From positions 124,001 through 188,000 of the forward strand of contig NZ_FMYZ01000007.1 of assembly GCF_900101625.1 (NCBI RefSeq): 64,000 nucleotides of DNA, in the 5' to 3' direction. Shown in pieces: positions 37,322 through 46,593 of the stretch. This DNA is from Cupriavidus sp. YR651 (lineage in GTDB: Bacteria > Pseudomonadota > Gammaproteobacteria > Burkholderiales > Burkholderiaceae). The translations under genes and the position numbers were made by a program. Numbering within the stretch: position 1 is the stretch's first letter; each line of letters starts with the position of its first letter. Below the pieces are notes generated by a model. It did not search any database, was not told the DNA's origin, and saw nothing but the letters and a program-made list of their open reading frames with translations.

Positions 37322-37672
37322 GACCACGACGATTCCACGGCCCGGATCGCGTCGCCCCCTGTCGCCCGGGTCGCCCTGATCGCCCTGATCGCCCGGGGTC
37401 GCCCCGGGTCGTCCAACCCGGTTGCCCCGCCCACGCCGCCCCGCCTTCTCCGGCCGGGCGGCGTTTTCATGTGGCGTTTGCCCCATGTCATCAGACAACC
37501 GAGATGATTTGTGCGTACCAATCCGTCGGCCGGACGGTGGCTTTGTCTCGACATTTCCGCGCCGTTTCTCGCCAGTTTCTCCGTATATACCCGATGGACC
37601 GCAAGCCAAAACGGTACTACACTCACGCCACGTTGTACGACGACTGATGATAAGCAATACTGGAGACACAGC
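37322..37672. other. Intergenic region with terminator and short GC repeats
   Basis: No gene recognised. The first part has short degenerate repeats of GTCGCCC / GATCGCCCT (about 37347-37405). A terminator lies at 37433-37467. The remainder presumably contains the promoter of the second Bug receptor gene. Confidence 0.5.
37433..37467 (+). terminator. Terminator after phosphotransferase gene
   Basis: Stem ACGCCGCCCcGCC / GGCcGGGCGGCGT with a TTCTCC loop and a short T-run. It closes the enoyl-CoA hydratase/phosphotransferase unit. Confidence 0.75.
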
Positions 37673-38674
37673 ATGACCACACGCCGCCAATTCCTCGGCC
37701 AGGCATCGGGCCTCGCCGCCTTGGGCACCCTCGGCACCTCTGGCATCCTCGCGCCGACTTCGGCCTGGGCCAACGAGAAATGGCCGACCCGCCCGATCCG
37801 CCTGGTGGTGCCCTACCCTGCCGGCGGCTCCTCGGACATCATCGCCCGCCTGATCAGCAAGCCGCTCGGCGAGGCGCTGGGCCAGTCCATCGTGGTGGAT
37901 AACCGACCGGGCGCCAATGGCAATATCGGCGCGGCCATGGTGGCGCAGGCCGGCGTCGACAACCACACGCTGCTGCTTTGCGATGTGGGCGCGCTGGCCA
38001 TCAGCCCTTCCGTCTACACCAAACTGACGTTCAGCCCGGACAAGGATCTCAAGGGCGTGGCGATGCTGGCTTACTCGCCGCACCTGCTGGTCGTGCATCC
38101 CTCGGTGCCGGCCAACAACCTCAAGGAACTGGTCGCGTTGTCGCACAAGCAGACGCTGAACTTTGCCGTGACGGCCATCGGCAGCGCTCCGCATCTGGCC
38201 GGCGTGGCCGTGCAGCAGGCCACCCAGGCGGCATGGCAATACGTGCCCTACAAGGGCGGCGCGCAGGCGATTGCCGATACCGTCGGCGGCACCGCGCAAG
38301 TGTTGATGAACGGCATGCTCGCCACCCTGCCGCAAGTGCAGTCGGGCAAGCTCAAGCTGCTGGCCGTGTCCAAGCGCTCGCGCATGGCGCTGGTCAGCCA
38401 GACGCCGACCATCGCCGAAAGCGGCGTGCCGAATTTCGAATCGGGCACGTGGCAAGGCGTGATGGCCCCCTCGGGCATGCCCGACGCGCTGGTCCAGCGC
38501 ATCAACGCCGAGCTGGTGCGCATCATCCGCACGCCCGAGATCCGCGCGCAACTCGCCGGCCAGGGCGCCGAGGTGGTGACGATGTCGCCATCCGAAACCA
38601 ACAAGTGGTTCAGCACCGAAGAAAAGCGCTGGGCCCAGGTGGTGAAAACGTCCGGCGTCAAGCTGGACGCATAA
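37673..38674 (+). CDS. Bug family tripartite tricarboxylate transporter receptor
   Basis: 333 residues from ATG 37673, preceded by GGAGACA. The signal sequence has a Tat-like twin-arginine motif (TTRRQFLGQ) and an Ala-rich end (APTSAWA), so export may be by Tat. The mature part starts KWPTRPIRLVVPYPAGGSSDIIAR, typical of Bug/TctC receptors. No TctA/TctB partner is nearby. Ligand unknown. It stands alone between two terminators. Confidence 0.9.
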   Translation: MTTRRQFLGQASGLAALGTLGTSGILAPTSAWANEKWPTRPIRLVVPYPAGGSSDIIARLISKPLGEALGQSIVVDNRPGANGNIGAAMVAQAGVDNHTLLLCDVGALAISPSVYTKLTFSPDKDLKGVAMLAYSPHLLVVHPSVPANNLKELVALSHKQTLNFAVTAIGSAPHLAGVAVQQATQAAWQYVPYKGGAQAIADTVGGTAQVLMNGMLATLPQVQSGKLKLLAVSKRSRMALVSQTPTIAESGVPNFESGTWQGVMAPSGMPDALVQRINAELVRIIRTPEIRAQLAGQGAEVVTMSPSETNKWFSTEEKRWAQVVKTSGVKLDA

Positions 38675-38747
38675 GAGATCGTTTCAAAGAGCAGGCCACA
38701 GGGACGTTGTTGGCGACTCCAGGCCGGCAACAACAGGCAGTACTGAA
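38674..38747. repeat. Diverged copy of the hairpin element found upstream of coxM
   Basis: Begins with TAAGAGATCGTTTCAAA, which matches the left end of the element at 24374 (TAAGAGGTCGTTTCAAA) at 16 of 17 positions. The inner part can fold (TGTTGGCGAC ... GCCGGCAACA) and the right arm keeps only TGAAACG. It overlaps the end of the Bug gene stop codon and precedes a terminator. Confidence 0.5.
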
Positions 38748-38777
38748 ACGGGCGCGAAATTCGCGCCCGTTTTTTTG
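38746..38777. terminator. Bidirectional terminator between Bug receptor and ggt
   Basis: Perfect palindromic stem ACGGGCGCGAA / TTCGCGCCCGT followed by seven T. It lies between convergent genes. Confidence 0.9.
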
Positions 38778-38805
38778 CCTCGTGAAGCTTCGCCTTGCCG
38801 CGCGC

Positions 38806-40758
38806 TTACTCGCCCAGCGCCACGCCTTCGCGACGCGGATCGGCACCGCCAGCCCACACAGGACGCCCGTTCGGTCCCGTCTTGCGCATGATGGCCTGCG
38901 TGCCGCTGGTCATTTCGATCTCGGCAACCTGATGACCACGCTGACGCAGCGCTTCCGCCAGTTGCGGCGTCACGAGTCCCTTCTCAAGCTCCGTCGGACC
39001 ATTGCGGCTGCCAAAGTTGGCCATGCTCACGGCTTGCTGCACGTCCATGTCCCAGTCCAGCAGGCCCACGAGCGTCTTGGACACATACTCGATGATCTGC
39101 GAGCCGCCCGGCGATCCCAGCGCCGCCACCAGCTTGCCGCTCTGGCGGTCGAACACCAGCGTCGGCGCCATCGTCGAACGCGGCCGCTTGCCGGCCTGCA
39201 CACGGTTGGCCACCGGCTTGCCGTTCTCGGACGGGGTGAACGAGAAATCGGTGAGCTCGTTATTGAGCATGAAGCCCCGGACCATGATGTGCGAGCCGAA
39301 ATACGATTCGATCGTCGTCGTCATCGACAGCGCCCCGCCGCGATCGTCCACCGCGACGATCTGCGACGTGGAAATACGCGGCGGCGAGCGGTCTGGCGCA
39401 AACGCCACCTTCATGCCCGGCGGCGTGCCCGGCTGCGCCTTGCCCATGCTCTTGTCACCGATCAGGCCGGCGCGCTCCGTCAGGTAGTCGCGGTTGACCA
39501 TCGCGGCAACGTCCACGGGCACGAAATCCGGATCGGCCACATACAGGCCCCGGTCCGCATACGCCAGGCGGTCCGCCTCGGCGATGGCATGCACCGCAAG
39601 CGGGTCGGCCTCCATGCCGGCCGGCGTGTTCACGGCGCGCGGCTTCAGGCTGGCCAGCGCGTAACGCGGATCACGCTTCTCCAGCGCTTCCAGCGCGCCC
39701 AGGATCTGGGCGATGGCGATGCCGCCCGAGGACGGCGGCGGCATGCCGCACACCTTCCAGCGCTTGTAGTCCGTGCAGACCGGCACACGCTCCTTCGCCT
39801 TGTAACCGGTCAGGTCCGCGGTGGAAAGACTGCCCGGATTGGGATGGCTGTTCACCTTGGCCACGATTTCCCGGGCGATCGGGCCGCTATACAACGCATT
39901 CGGGCCCTGCTTCGCGATGTCGCGCAGCGTTTGCGCAAGCTGCGGGTTCTTGATCATCGTGCCGACCGGCTTGGCCTTGCCCTCCGCATCCAGGAAGTAG
40001 GCGGACATTTCCGGCGACCCACCCATGAACTTGTCGGCCGCCACCTGCGTGTAGAGCCGCTGGGACATCGGGAAGCCGTTCTCGGCCAGCGCGATGGCAC
40101 GCTGGAACAGCCGCGCCCAGGGCAGGCGGCCGTGCTGGCGGTGCGCCATCTCCAGCGCGCGCAGCACGCCGGGCACGCCCACCGAGCGGCCGCCAATCTG
40201 ACCCTCGGAAAACTCCATCGGCTTGCCGTCGGGACGCATGAACAGGTTCTCGGTGGCGCCGGCAGGTGCCGTTTCGCGGCCATCAAAGGCCTGCACGCGC
40301 TTGCCGTCCCAGTACATGATGAACGCGCCGCCGCCAATGCCCGTGGCCTGGGGCTCCACGAGCGTCAGCACGGCCTGCATGGCGACGGCGGCATCGATGG
40401 CCGAACCGCCCGCGCGCAGGATCTCGCGCCCGGCCTCCGTGGCCAGCGGATTCGCCGCAGCGGCCATGTGCTTCTGCGCGAACGTGGTGGTCATGCCCGG
40501 GCGATAGCCCGAGGAAACCTCCGGTGCGGCAGGCAGCGCCGCAGGGGCGGCAGCGGGGGCAGCAGACGCTGGCGCGCCCGCACCCTTGTCCGTGGTGCCA
40601 CAGGCCGCCAGCAGCGTGGCCAGGGCGACCGCCAGGGTGCCTCGCCATAGCAGCGTCGACGTTGCCGTCCGGAGGGGATTCCCGCGTGGATCGTGTATCG
40701 AATCGAGGAGCGGATTGGAGGGGGTTCCTGCCTGGGTCACTGCCACTGCGTCAGCCAT
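38806..40758 (-). CDS. ggt: Gamma-glutamyltransferase (glutathione hydrolase) precursor
   Basis: 650 residues from ATG 40758, chosen for the AGGAGA six bases upstream. An N-terminal region ends in a lipoprotein-like signal (LAVALATLLAACG), so it is probably anchored or exported to the periplasm. Hallmarks are MAAAANPLATEAGREILRAGGSAIDAAVA, ATGIGGGAFI, and the autoprocessing/nucleophile site with Thr in ISTSQIVAVD, followed by GGALSMTTTIESYFGS and GSPGGSQII. It cleaves gamma-glutamyl bonds, for example of glutathione. Divergent from the VWA lipoprotein gene. Confidence 0.92.
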   Translation of the reverse strand: MADAVAVTQAGTPSNPLLDSIHDPRGNPLRTATSTLLWRGTLAVALATLLAACGTTDKGAGAPASAAPAAAPAALPAAPEVSSGYRPGMTTTFAQKHMAAAANPLATEAGREILRAGGSAIDAAVAMQAVLTLVEPQATGIGGGAFIMYWDGKRVQAFDGRETAPAGATENLFMRPDGKPMEFSEGQIGGRSVGVPGVLRALEMAHRQHGRLPWARLFQRAIALAENGFPMSQRLYTQVAADKFMGGSPEMSAYFLDAEGKAKPVGTMIKNPQLAQTLRDIAKQGPNALYSGPIAREIVAKVNSHPNPGSLSTADLTGYKAKERVPVCTDYKRWKVCGMPPPSSGGIAIAQILGALEALEKRDPRYALASLKPRAVNTPAGMEADPLAVHAIAEADRLAYADRGLYVADPDFVPVDVAAMVNRDYLTERAGLIGDKSMGKAQPGTPPGMKVAFAPDRSPPRISTSQIVAVDDRGGALSMTTTIESYFGSHIMVRGFMLNNELTDFSFTPSENGKPVANRVQAGKRPRSTMAPTLVFDRQSGKLVAALGSPGGSQIIEYVSKTLVGLLDWDMDVQQAVSMANFGSRNGPTELEKGLVTPQLAEALRQRGHQVAEIEMTSGTQAIMRKTGPNGRPVWAGGADPRREGVALGE

Positions 40759-40961
40759 GCCATTTCTCCTGGGGGGAAAGCTTCGGGCGATTGTAGCGGC
40801 GATCGATCCCCACGGGACCGCGAACATTCTGAAAACGCCACATGCGCGGCACCACACAAAAATATCCACCCGTCTTTAACCCCTCTGCGGATCGTGCCTC
40901 GTTTTATCTCCTGACCCACCTGCGGGACAGTCGCAGCGCCGCCATCGAGGAGAAAAAAACA

Positions 40962-42854
40962 ATGCATCCGAAGTTCGCCTTGCCGGCGCTCGCCGCCACG
41001 ATTGCCCTCACCCTGGCCGCATGCGGCGGCGGTGTGCCAGTCACCCCGCCAGACCAAAGGCCGGACACCGCGACGGACACCGGGCCCAACACCAGACCCA
41101 ACATCAGGCCCGAGAACACGCCCAACAACACGCCGGGCAGCGCGCCGCTGCTGCCGGTGCCCAGGCCCACGCCACCATATATGCTGCATCCGCCGGCGGA
41201 TGCCTCCGGCCAGACCTCCCCCGGAGCACTGCCTTCGGCTCCGCTGGCGGCCCAGGCGCGAAAGGACGCCGCGACGCGTACCCGCGAGCCCGCCCGGGCG
41301 CCGATGGCCGAATCTCGCGCCATGGCGCCATCCGCCATGCGCGTCATGCCGGCACCGTCCTATCTGCCCGCCCCGGCCCCGCAGGATCGCGAACGCTACG
41401 GCGCCATCGAGGAAAACGGCGTGCGACAGGTGGCACAGGCGCCGGTCTCCACGTTCAGCATCGACGTGGATACCGGCAGCTACAGCAACGTCCGCCGCAT
41501 GCTCAACGCCGGCCGCCTGCCCCCGGCCGACGCCGTACGCGTGGAGGAACTGGTCAACTACTTCCCCTACGACTACGCGCCGCCCACCGACGGGCGACCA
41601 TTCGCCGTCCACGCCGCGCTGGCACCGGCACCGTGGCAGTCGGAGAACGTGCTGCTGCGCATCGGCATCAAGGGCGAGGACGTGGCGCGCGCCAGCCTGC
41701 CGCCAGCCAACCTGGTGTTCCTCGTGGACGTCTCGGGATCGATGCATTCGCCGGACAAGCTGCCGCTGCTGAAGTCGTCGCTCAAGCTGCTGGTCGGCGC
41801 GCTGCGCCCGCAGGACCGCATCACGCTGGTGACCTACGCGGGCACCACGCGTGTGGCGCTGCCACCCACGCCGGGCAGCGAAAAGACCGCCATTTCCGCG
41901 GCGATCGACCAGTTGATGGCCGGCGGCAGCACCGCAGGCGCCAGCGGCATCGCGCTGGCCTATCAGGCCGCGCAGCAGAGCTATATCCCCGGCGGCATCA
42001 ACCGGGTGCTGCTGGCCACGGACGGCGATTTCAACGTGGGCATCACGGACTTTCGCCAGCTCAAGAGCCTGGTCGAGGAGAAGCGCAAGTCGGGCGTGTC
42101 GCTGTCCACACTGGGTTTTGGCACCGGCAACTACAACGACCAGCTGATGGAACAACTGGCCGACGCCGGCGATGGCGCATATTCGTACATCGATAACCTG
42201 ATGGAAGGCAACAAGGTGCTGGTCAGCGAGATGAGCGCCACGCTCGCGACCATTGCGCGCGACGTGAAGATCCAGGTGGAATTCAACCCCGCCACGGTGC
42301 GCGAGTACCGGCTGATCGGCTATGAGAACCGCCTGCTGGCGCGCGAGGATTTCAACAATGACAAGGTCGATGCGGGCGACATCGGCGCGGGGCATACGGT
42401 GACTGCGCTGTATGAGCTGACGCTGACGAACCGGCCGGGCCTGATCGACGATCTGCGATACCAGCCGGCCGCTTCGGTGAAGGCTGCGCAGGACCGGGCC
42501 GGCGAACTCGCCCACATCAAGTTGCGCTACAAGCAGCCAACGGCCAGCACAAGCCAGTTGATGGACGTCGTCGTCAACGCGCAGGCCATCCGGCCGCTGG
42601 CGCAGGGCGATGCGGATTTCCGCTTCGCGGCCGCCGTGAGCGGCTTCGGCCAGGTGCTGCGTGGTGGCAAGTTCACCGGCCAGTGGCGTTACGACGATGT
42701 GCACGCACTGGCGCAGGCGGCACGTGGCGCAGACCGCTTCGGCTATCGCGGCGAATTCCTCAAGCTCGTGGCGCTGGCGCAGTCGCTGTCCACCTCGGCG
42801 GCCACCACTGGCGCCACCGGCAGCGAAGAAGCGCCGCCGCGCGCCGCACGCTGA
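40962..42854 (+). CDS. YfbK-like VWA domain lipoprotein
   Basis: 630 residues from ATG 40962, preceded by GAGGAG. Lipobox LAACG in the signal peptide, then a Pro/Thr/Asn-rich linker (about 25-140), a YfbK N-terminal block (TFSIDVDTGSYSNVRRMLNAGRLPPADAVRVEE-type sequence), a VWA domain with metal motif LVFLVDVSGSMHS, and a C-terminal DUF3520-like region. YfbK-type proteins are periplasmic or cell-envelope proteins of unknown role. It is followed by an ECF sigma factor and a membrane protein on the same strand. Confidence 0.9.
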   Translation: MHPKFALPALAATIALTLAACGGGVPVTPPDQRPDTATDTGPNTRPNIRPENTPNNTPGSAPLLPVPRPTPPYMLHPPADASGQTSPGALPSAPLAAQARKDAATRTREPARAPMAESRAMAPSAMRVMPAPSYLPAPAPQDRERYGAIEENGVRQVAQAPVSTFSIDVDTGSYSNVRRMLNAGRLPPADAVRVEELVNYFPYDYAPPTDGRPFAVHAALAPAPWQSENVLLRIGIKGEDVARASLPPANLVFLVDVSGSMHSPDKLPLLKSSLKLLVGALRPQDRITLVTYAGTTRVALPPTPGSEKTAISAAIDQLMAGGSTAGASGIALAYQAAQQSYIPGGINRVLLATDGDFNVGITDFRQLKSLVEEKRKSGVSLSTLGFGTGNYNDQLMEQLADAGDGAYSYIDNLMEGNKVLVSEMSATLATIARDVKIQVEFNPATVREYRLIGYENRLLAREDFNNDKVDAGDIGAGHTVTALYELTLTNRPGLIDDLRYQPAASVKAAQDRAGELAHIKLRYKQPTASTSQLMDVVVNAQAIRPLAQGDADFRFAAAVSGFGQVLRGGKFTGQWRYDDVHALAQAARGADRFGYRGEFLKLVALAQSLSTSAATTGATGSEEAPPRAAR

Positions 42855-42878
42855 CGCGATCGCTCTATACTCGTCCGC

Positions 42879-43511
42879 ATGGCGCACCCCACTCCCCTCG
42901 CCTCCCGCCCCGCCCCCGACATGACCGCGATGCCCGACGCCGATCTGATGCTGCTGGTCGCGCGCGGGATTATCGAGGCGCCCATCGCCGAACTGTTCCG
43001 CCGCCATAATGCCGGGCTCTACAACTACATCGCGTGGCTGTGTCGTGGCGATGCCGCCGAGGCGGAGGATATCGCCCAGAAGACCTGGATCCAGCTGATG
43101 ACGCGCTGCGGCGACTACACGCCCAGCGCGGCATTCCGCACCTTCCTGTTCCAGATTGCGCGCAATGCGTGGCTCGACCTGGTACGCGGCGCGCATGCGC
43201 GCCTGCAGGAATCGCTGGAAGACAGTGAGTTGGCCATCCCCGCCGATGACCTGACCCCGGAGGCCGAGGCGCAGTTGCGGGAGCACATGGCGAGCGTCCG
43301 CCAGGCGCTGCTGCGCTTGCCCGTGGCGCAACGCGAGGTGGTGGTGCTGCGCTTCTTCAGCGAGATGAGCGTGGAAGACATCGCCCAGATGCTCGGCGAG
43401 AAATTCGAGACCGTGAAGAGCCGCCTGCGGTATGCGTTTGCGCGATTACGTAGCGAGCTGGCTGACGGGACCGGCCGCAGGGGCGGACCGGCGCAGGAGT
43501 CGCGGCCATGA
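42879..43511 (+). CDS. ECF-type RNA polymerase sigma factor
   Basis: 210 residues. Region 2 (LFRRHNAGLYNYIAWLCRGDAAEAEDIAQKTWIQLM) and region 4 (RLPVAQREVVVLRFFSEMSVEDIAQMLGEKFETVKSRLRYAFARLR) are complete. The short N-terminal extension is Pro-rich. It lies 24 bp after the VWA gene, and its stop overlaps the start of the next gene as ATGA, the usual sign of translational coupling to an anti-sigma factor. Confidence 0.92.
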   Translation: MAHPTPLASRPAPDMTAMPDADLMLLVARGIIEAPIAELFRRHNAGLYNYIAWLCRGDAAEAEDIAQKTWIQLMTRCGDYTPSAAFRTFLFQIARNAWLDLVRGAHARLQESLEDSELAIPADDLTPEAEAQLREHMASVRQALLRLPVAQREVVVLRFFSEMSVEDIAQMLGEKFETVKSRLRYAFARLRSELADGTGRRGGPAQESRP

Positions 43512-45064
43512 AGACGTCCGATATGCACGATGCGTCGGACCGCTTTATCGCGGCCGAGGACAGGTTGTCCGCGCTGCTACGCGACGTGCCGCCATTCGAA
43601 GCGCCCGGAACGCTCGCCGTGGCCGTCGCCACCGCGGCGCGTGCGGTCCAGGCGCGCATGGCGGCAGAGGCCGAGCAGGCGCCATCGACACAACCTGCCG
43701 ATGCCTCGGACCTGTCGACGATGACCTTCACGCCATCGCCGACGCTCGCCGCCAGCGTGTTGCAGGAGGCCGCGCGACTGCAGGCGGCGCAAGCCGCGCG
43801 ACGCGATGCGGTGCTCGATCAGGTCAGCCAGGGGATGCCCGTGGCCGAGGTGCTGGGCGCGCCGGTGAACGAGGCCACGCAGGCGTGGTTGCAATCAGAG
43901 GCCGCCACGGCGCAGGCATCGACCGGCAACGCAACCAGGGCGACCAGTGAAACCCGGGCATCGGTACATCGAGCCACCAATGCCGGACGGTGGTGGCAAG
44001 CGTTTGCCGTCGCGGGCAGCGCATTGGCCGTAGCCGGACTGGCGACGCAGATCGTGTTGATGCAGTTGAATGACGGGACGCCGACGACGGCGTCGTTATC
44101 GTCAACGGTGGCAATCTCTGAGGCGCCTGTTCCCGCCGCCCCCTCTCCTGCGGCATCGTCCGCGACGCCCCCTGTGCCATCCGCCACACCCTCCTTCACG
44201 GCGGTCCCGGCTCCTGGGACTTCTGGGGCTTCCGGGGCTTCCCCGCCTTCGGCGACTTCCACGACTTCCCCGGCTTCCCCGCCATCCCCAACGCCTTCGC
44301 CCGATCAGGCCGGCATCGCCGTCACCGCCGCACGCGCACCCGCACCGCAATCGGCGGCACCTGACGCGCAGCCGGACGGGACATTGGCTCCTTCGCGCGA
44401 AGCGGCGCGACGGCCCGCCTCGCCGACGCCGCTTGCGCGCAAGGACGCCGCGCCCGAAGCGCGTGCGCGGACATTGGAATCGGCACCCACCACCGACCTC
44501 GCTCCGCCGCGCGAGTCCGCCCCTGCGATGCTGGCGGAAAAAGCGGCCCGCCCCGCCCCGCCGCCGGTGGCATTCGCCGCACCTGCACCTGCACCTGCAC
44601 CTGCACCTGCACCTGCACTGGCACCAGCACCGGCACCGGCACCAGCACCAGCACCAGCACCAGCACCAGCACCAGCACCAGCACCAGCACCAGCACCAGC
44701 GTATTCAGGAATTCCTGCGCCAGCAGTGGCGCCCGCACCGAAGGCCTCGATGCACGCGCAGGCTGACGCCACGGCGGTCGGTGCGGAGGCCGTGTCGCGC
44801 AGCACATTGCAGGGCGCTGCGCGTGCGAAGCAGGCGGCATCGACGGTATCGATCGAGGAAGATCCGGCTGCCGTGGCGGTGCAATGGCGGCCGGGCAAGA
44901 CGCTGCGCATCTGGAGCGCCGAGCCGGACAACGACGCGGTACGGGATTGGGTGGCGCGCCTGTGGGCGGCCATGCCTGCCGAGTCGCGGCCGGCGGCGCC
45001 CTACACCGTGCAGCGCGACAGCGCGCTGGCGCGGGGGCAATTGCGAATCGAGCGGGAAGAATGA
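43508..45064 (+). CDS. Membrane protein with Pro-Ala repeat, probable anti-sigma factor
   Basis: 518 residues. The N-terminal about 155 residues are cytoplasmic-like, followed by one membrane segment (about 158-182, WWQAFAVAGSALAVAGLATQIVLM) and a long periplasmic Pro/Ala/Ser/Thr-rich region ending in a small conserved-looking domain (VQWRPGKTLRIWSAEPDNDAVRDW). This topology and the ATGA overlap with the sigma gene suggest an anti-sigma factor, though no zinc-binding HxxxCxxC motif is seen. It contains 20 tandem hexanucleotide units encoding a Pro-Ala track. Confidence 0.8.
   Translation: MKTSDMHDASDRFIAAEDRLSALLRDVPPFEAPGTLAVAVATAARAVQARMAAEAEQAPSTQPADASDLSTMTFTPSPTLAASVLQEAARLQAAQAARRDAVLDQVSQGMPVAEVLGAPVNEATQAWLQSEAATAQASTGNATRATSETRASVHRATNAGRWWQAFAVAGSALAVAGLATQIVLMQLNDGTPTTASLSSTVAISEAPVPAAPSPAASSATPPVPSATPSFTAVPAPGTSGASGASPPSATSTTSPASPPSPTPSPDQAGIAVTAARAPAPQSAAPDAQPDGTLAPSREAARRPASPTPLARKDAAPEARARTLESAPTTDLAPPRESAPAMLAEKAARPAPPPVAFAAPAPAPAPAPAPALAPAPAPAPAPAPAPAPAPAPAPAPAPAYSGIPAPAVAPAPKASMHAQADATAVGAEAVSRSTLQGAARAKQAASTVSIEEDPAAVAVQWRPGKTLRIWSAEPDNDAVRDWVARLWAAMPAESRPAAPYTVQRDSALARGQLRIEREE
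44581..44700 (+). repeat. Hexanucleotide tandem repeat (20 units) inside anti-sigma-like gene
   Basis: Six units ACCTGC, four mixed units (ACTGGC, ACCAGC, two ACCGGC) and ten perfect ACCAGC units, 120 bp in all. They encode an uninterrupted Ala-Pro stretch. Because the unit is six bases, changes in copy number alter protein length without breaking the frame. Confidence 0.95.
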
Positions 45065-45096
45065 CAAACGGCGCGTCCAGGCGCGCCGTTTGTCAT
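45061..45096. terminator. Long perfect hairpin between convergent genes
   Basis: A 15-bp perfect stem, ATGACAAACGGCGCG with its exact complement, around a 6-nt loop. It begins within the last codons and stop of the membrane protein gene. There is no T-run, so it may act as a weak terminator or an mRNA 3' end stabiliser. Short direct repeats of ATTGAAGC follow at 45117-45148. Confidence 0.6.
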
Positions 45097-45175
45097 GATC
45101 TGCTGCAGCGTTGCAGCAATTGAAGCGATTGAAGCAATTGAAGCGATAGCGCCGCGATTGCAGCGCCGAGGGCCC

Positions 45176-46375
45176 TTACAACGTGGTGAACGACCAATTC
45201 AGGTTCACGCCCTGGCCGTTCAGCGTGCCGCTCACGGTCACGCTGTAGCGCGTCTTGCTGGCCAGCGGCGCCGTCGGCGTGCAGATCGCCAGACCACGTG
45301 CAGCGCTGGACATGCCCGACGTACGCGCATCCACCTTCTCGCAGGCGATGTTGTTGCCTTGCGCATCGGTGATCGTGAACGTGTCCGCATTGAAGGCCAG
45401 CGACGTGTTGATGGCCTGCACCGTCACCGGGTAGCCCATCGTCTTGCCGGCATAGGCCGGTGCCGGATTCGGGCTTTCGTTGTTGACCCAGCTCGTCGGC
45501 ACGTCCGGCTGCCCGCTGTACGGGTAAGCCACCATCTGGTTGTCCGCGCCGCCCTTGCTGGCGTCCGCGAGGTCGATGGTCTGGTAGTAGCTGGCCGTGG
45601 TGCCGCCGCTGCTGCCCGGGCCCACGCTCTCGGCAAACCCGCTGCCCGCCGAGCCGTAGCTGCCCAGCAGCGCGGCACGGTGGAACGGCGCATTCACGAG
45701 ATCCACCACCAGTGCATCCTTCGGCGACATCGACAGATTGGCGCCCGCGACCGTGGTCCACTTGTTGGCACCCGCGACGACCTCGGCCGTGGCATTGGTC
45801 GGATACGCGGCCTGGATGCGGTCATTGGGCGTAGCGCCCGTGTAGCCAGGCTTGCCCGATTGCTCATCGTGCGTCAGCAACTGGTTGGCCAGCATATAGG
45901 CGGTGTGGCTCTGCGCGACCGTGCCGAGCGCATCGCGCGCGGTCAGCGGCGGCAGGCCCACCTGCTCACGGCGGAAATTGGCGTAGCAAAGGCCGGCGCT
46001 GCGCGCGTCGTCCAGCACGCGATAGCCGGTGACACCCGCGGCACGCGCGGGCAGCAGGCTGACGGCGCCCGTGACCGGTGCCGGCGCGCTGCCGGACACG
46101 GTGTAGCAGGCGCGCTCGGCACCGGCGGGAATCGGTGCGGTGGCCGAGTTGCTGGGGCTCGTGGGGCTCGCGGCCTGCGCCGATGCACTGGCGGCGGTGG
46201 ATGCGCCGCCGGAATCGCCGCCGCCACCACAGGCGGCCAGCGCCAGCGCGGTGCAGGTCATCGCGGCCAGTGCGATCGGCCGGAACAGGTCGGTCGTGTT
46301 CTGCGAAGCTGAAATCGTGGAATTCGTGGGGATCGTGGAGATCGGGGCGTCAGTACGCGAGTATTTCCCTGGCAT
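45176..46375 (-). CDS. CAP (SCP/PR1) domain lipoprotein
   Basis: 399 residues from ATG 46375 (start MPGKYSRTDAP; the longer frame upstream is unlikely). Lipobox LAACGGG in the signal region. The CAP domain spans about 130-300 (CYANFRREQVGLPPLTARDALGTVAQSHTAYM, LTHDEQSGKPGYTGATPNDRI), typical of bacterial secreted CAP proteins; it is followed by a C-terminal beta domain ending VNLNWSFTTL. Function unknown; CAP proteins may bind lipids or act in the envelope. Convergent with the membrane protein gene. Confidence 0.88.
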   Translation of the reverse strand: MPGKYSRTDAPISTIPTNSTISASQNTTDLFRPIALAAMTCTALALAACGGGGDSGGASTAASASAQAASPTSPSNSATAPIPAGAERACYTVSGSAPAPVTGAVSLLPARAAGVTGYRVLDDARSAGLCYANFRREQVGLPPLTARDALGTVAQSHTAYMLANQLLTHDEQSGKPGYTGATPNDRIQAAYPTNATAEVVAGANKWTTVAGANLSMSPKDALVVDLVNAPFHRAALLGSYGSAGSGFAESVGPGSSGGTTASYYQTIDLADASKGGADNQMVAYPYSGQPDVPTSWVNNESPNPAPAYAGKTMGYPVTVQAINTSLAFNADTFTITDAQGNNIACEKVDARTSGMSSAARGLAICTPTAPLASKTRYSVTVSGTLNGQGVNLNWSFTTL

Positions 46376-46593
46376 CGGAATGCGGCTCTGTTGTCGTGGA
46401 TGGAGGGGATGCACCCGTAGACCCCGCCGGCGCATTGGCCAGGGGCGACGCACGCGCTGCTGCGCGTTTTGTGTGAAGCGTCGGGAGCAGATGGAACGGG
46501 ACGATGTTAGGGAGCCCGCCACCCATCGTCCAGCCCGCTAACAATGGCTTACGTGTGACCCGCGCGCGCTGCACGGGCCGCCGGCAAACAGCG

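Noticed and set aside
42866..42871. TATACT directly upstream of the sigma factor gene as a promoter
   Set aside because: No -35 hexamer at the right distance, and it would place the start site on the ATG; the gene is more likely co-transcribed with the VWA gene.
40737..43331. 864-codon minus-strand frame over the VWA lipoprotein and sigma factor
   Set aside because: Shadow; the plus strand encodes recognisable VWA and sigma domains.
44581..44700. CRISPR-like array
   Set aside because: Units are 6 bp without spacers and are translated as a Pro-Ala track.
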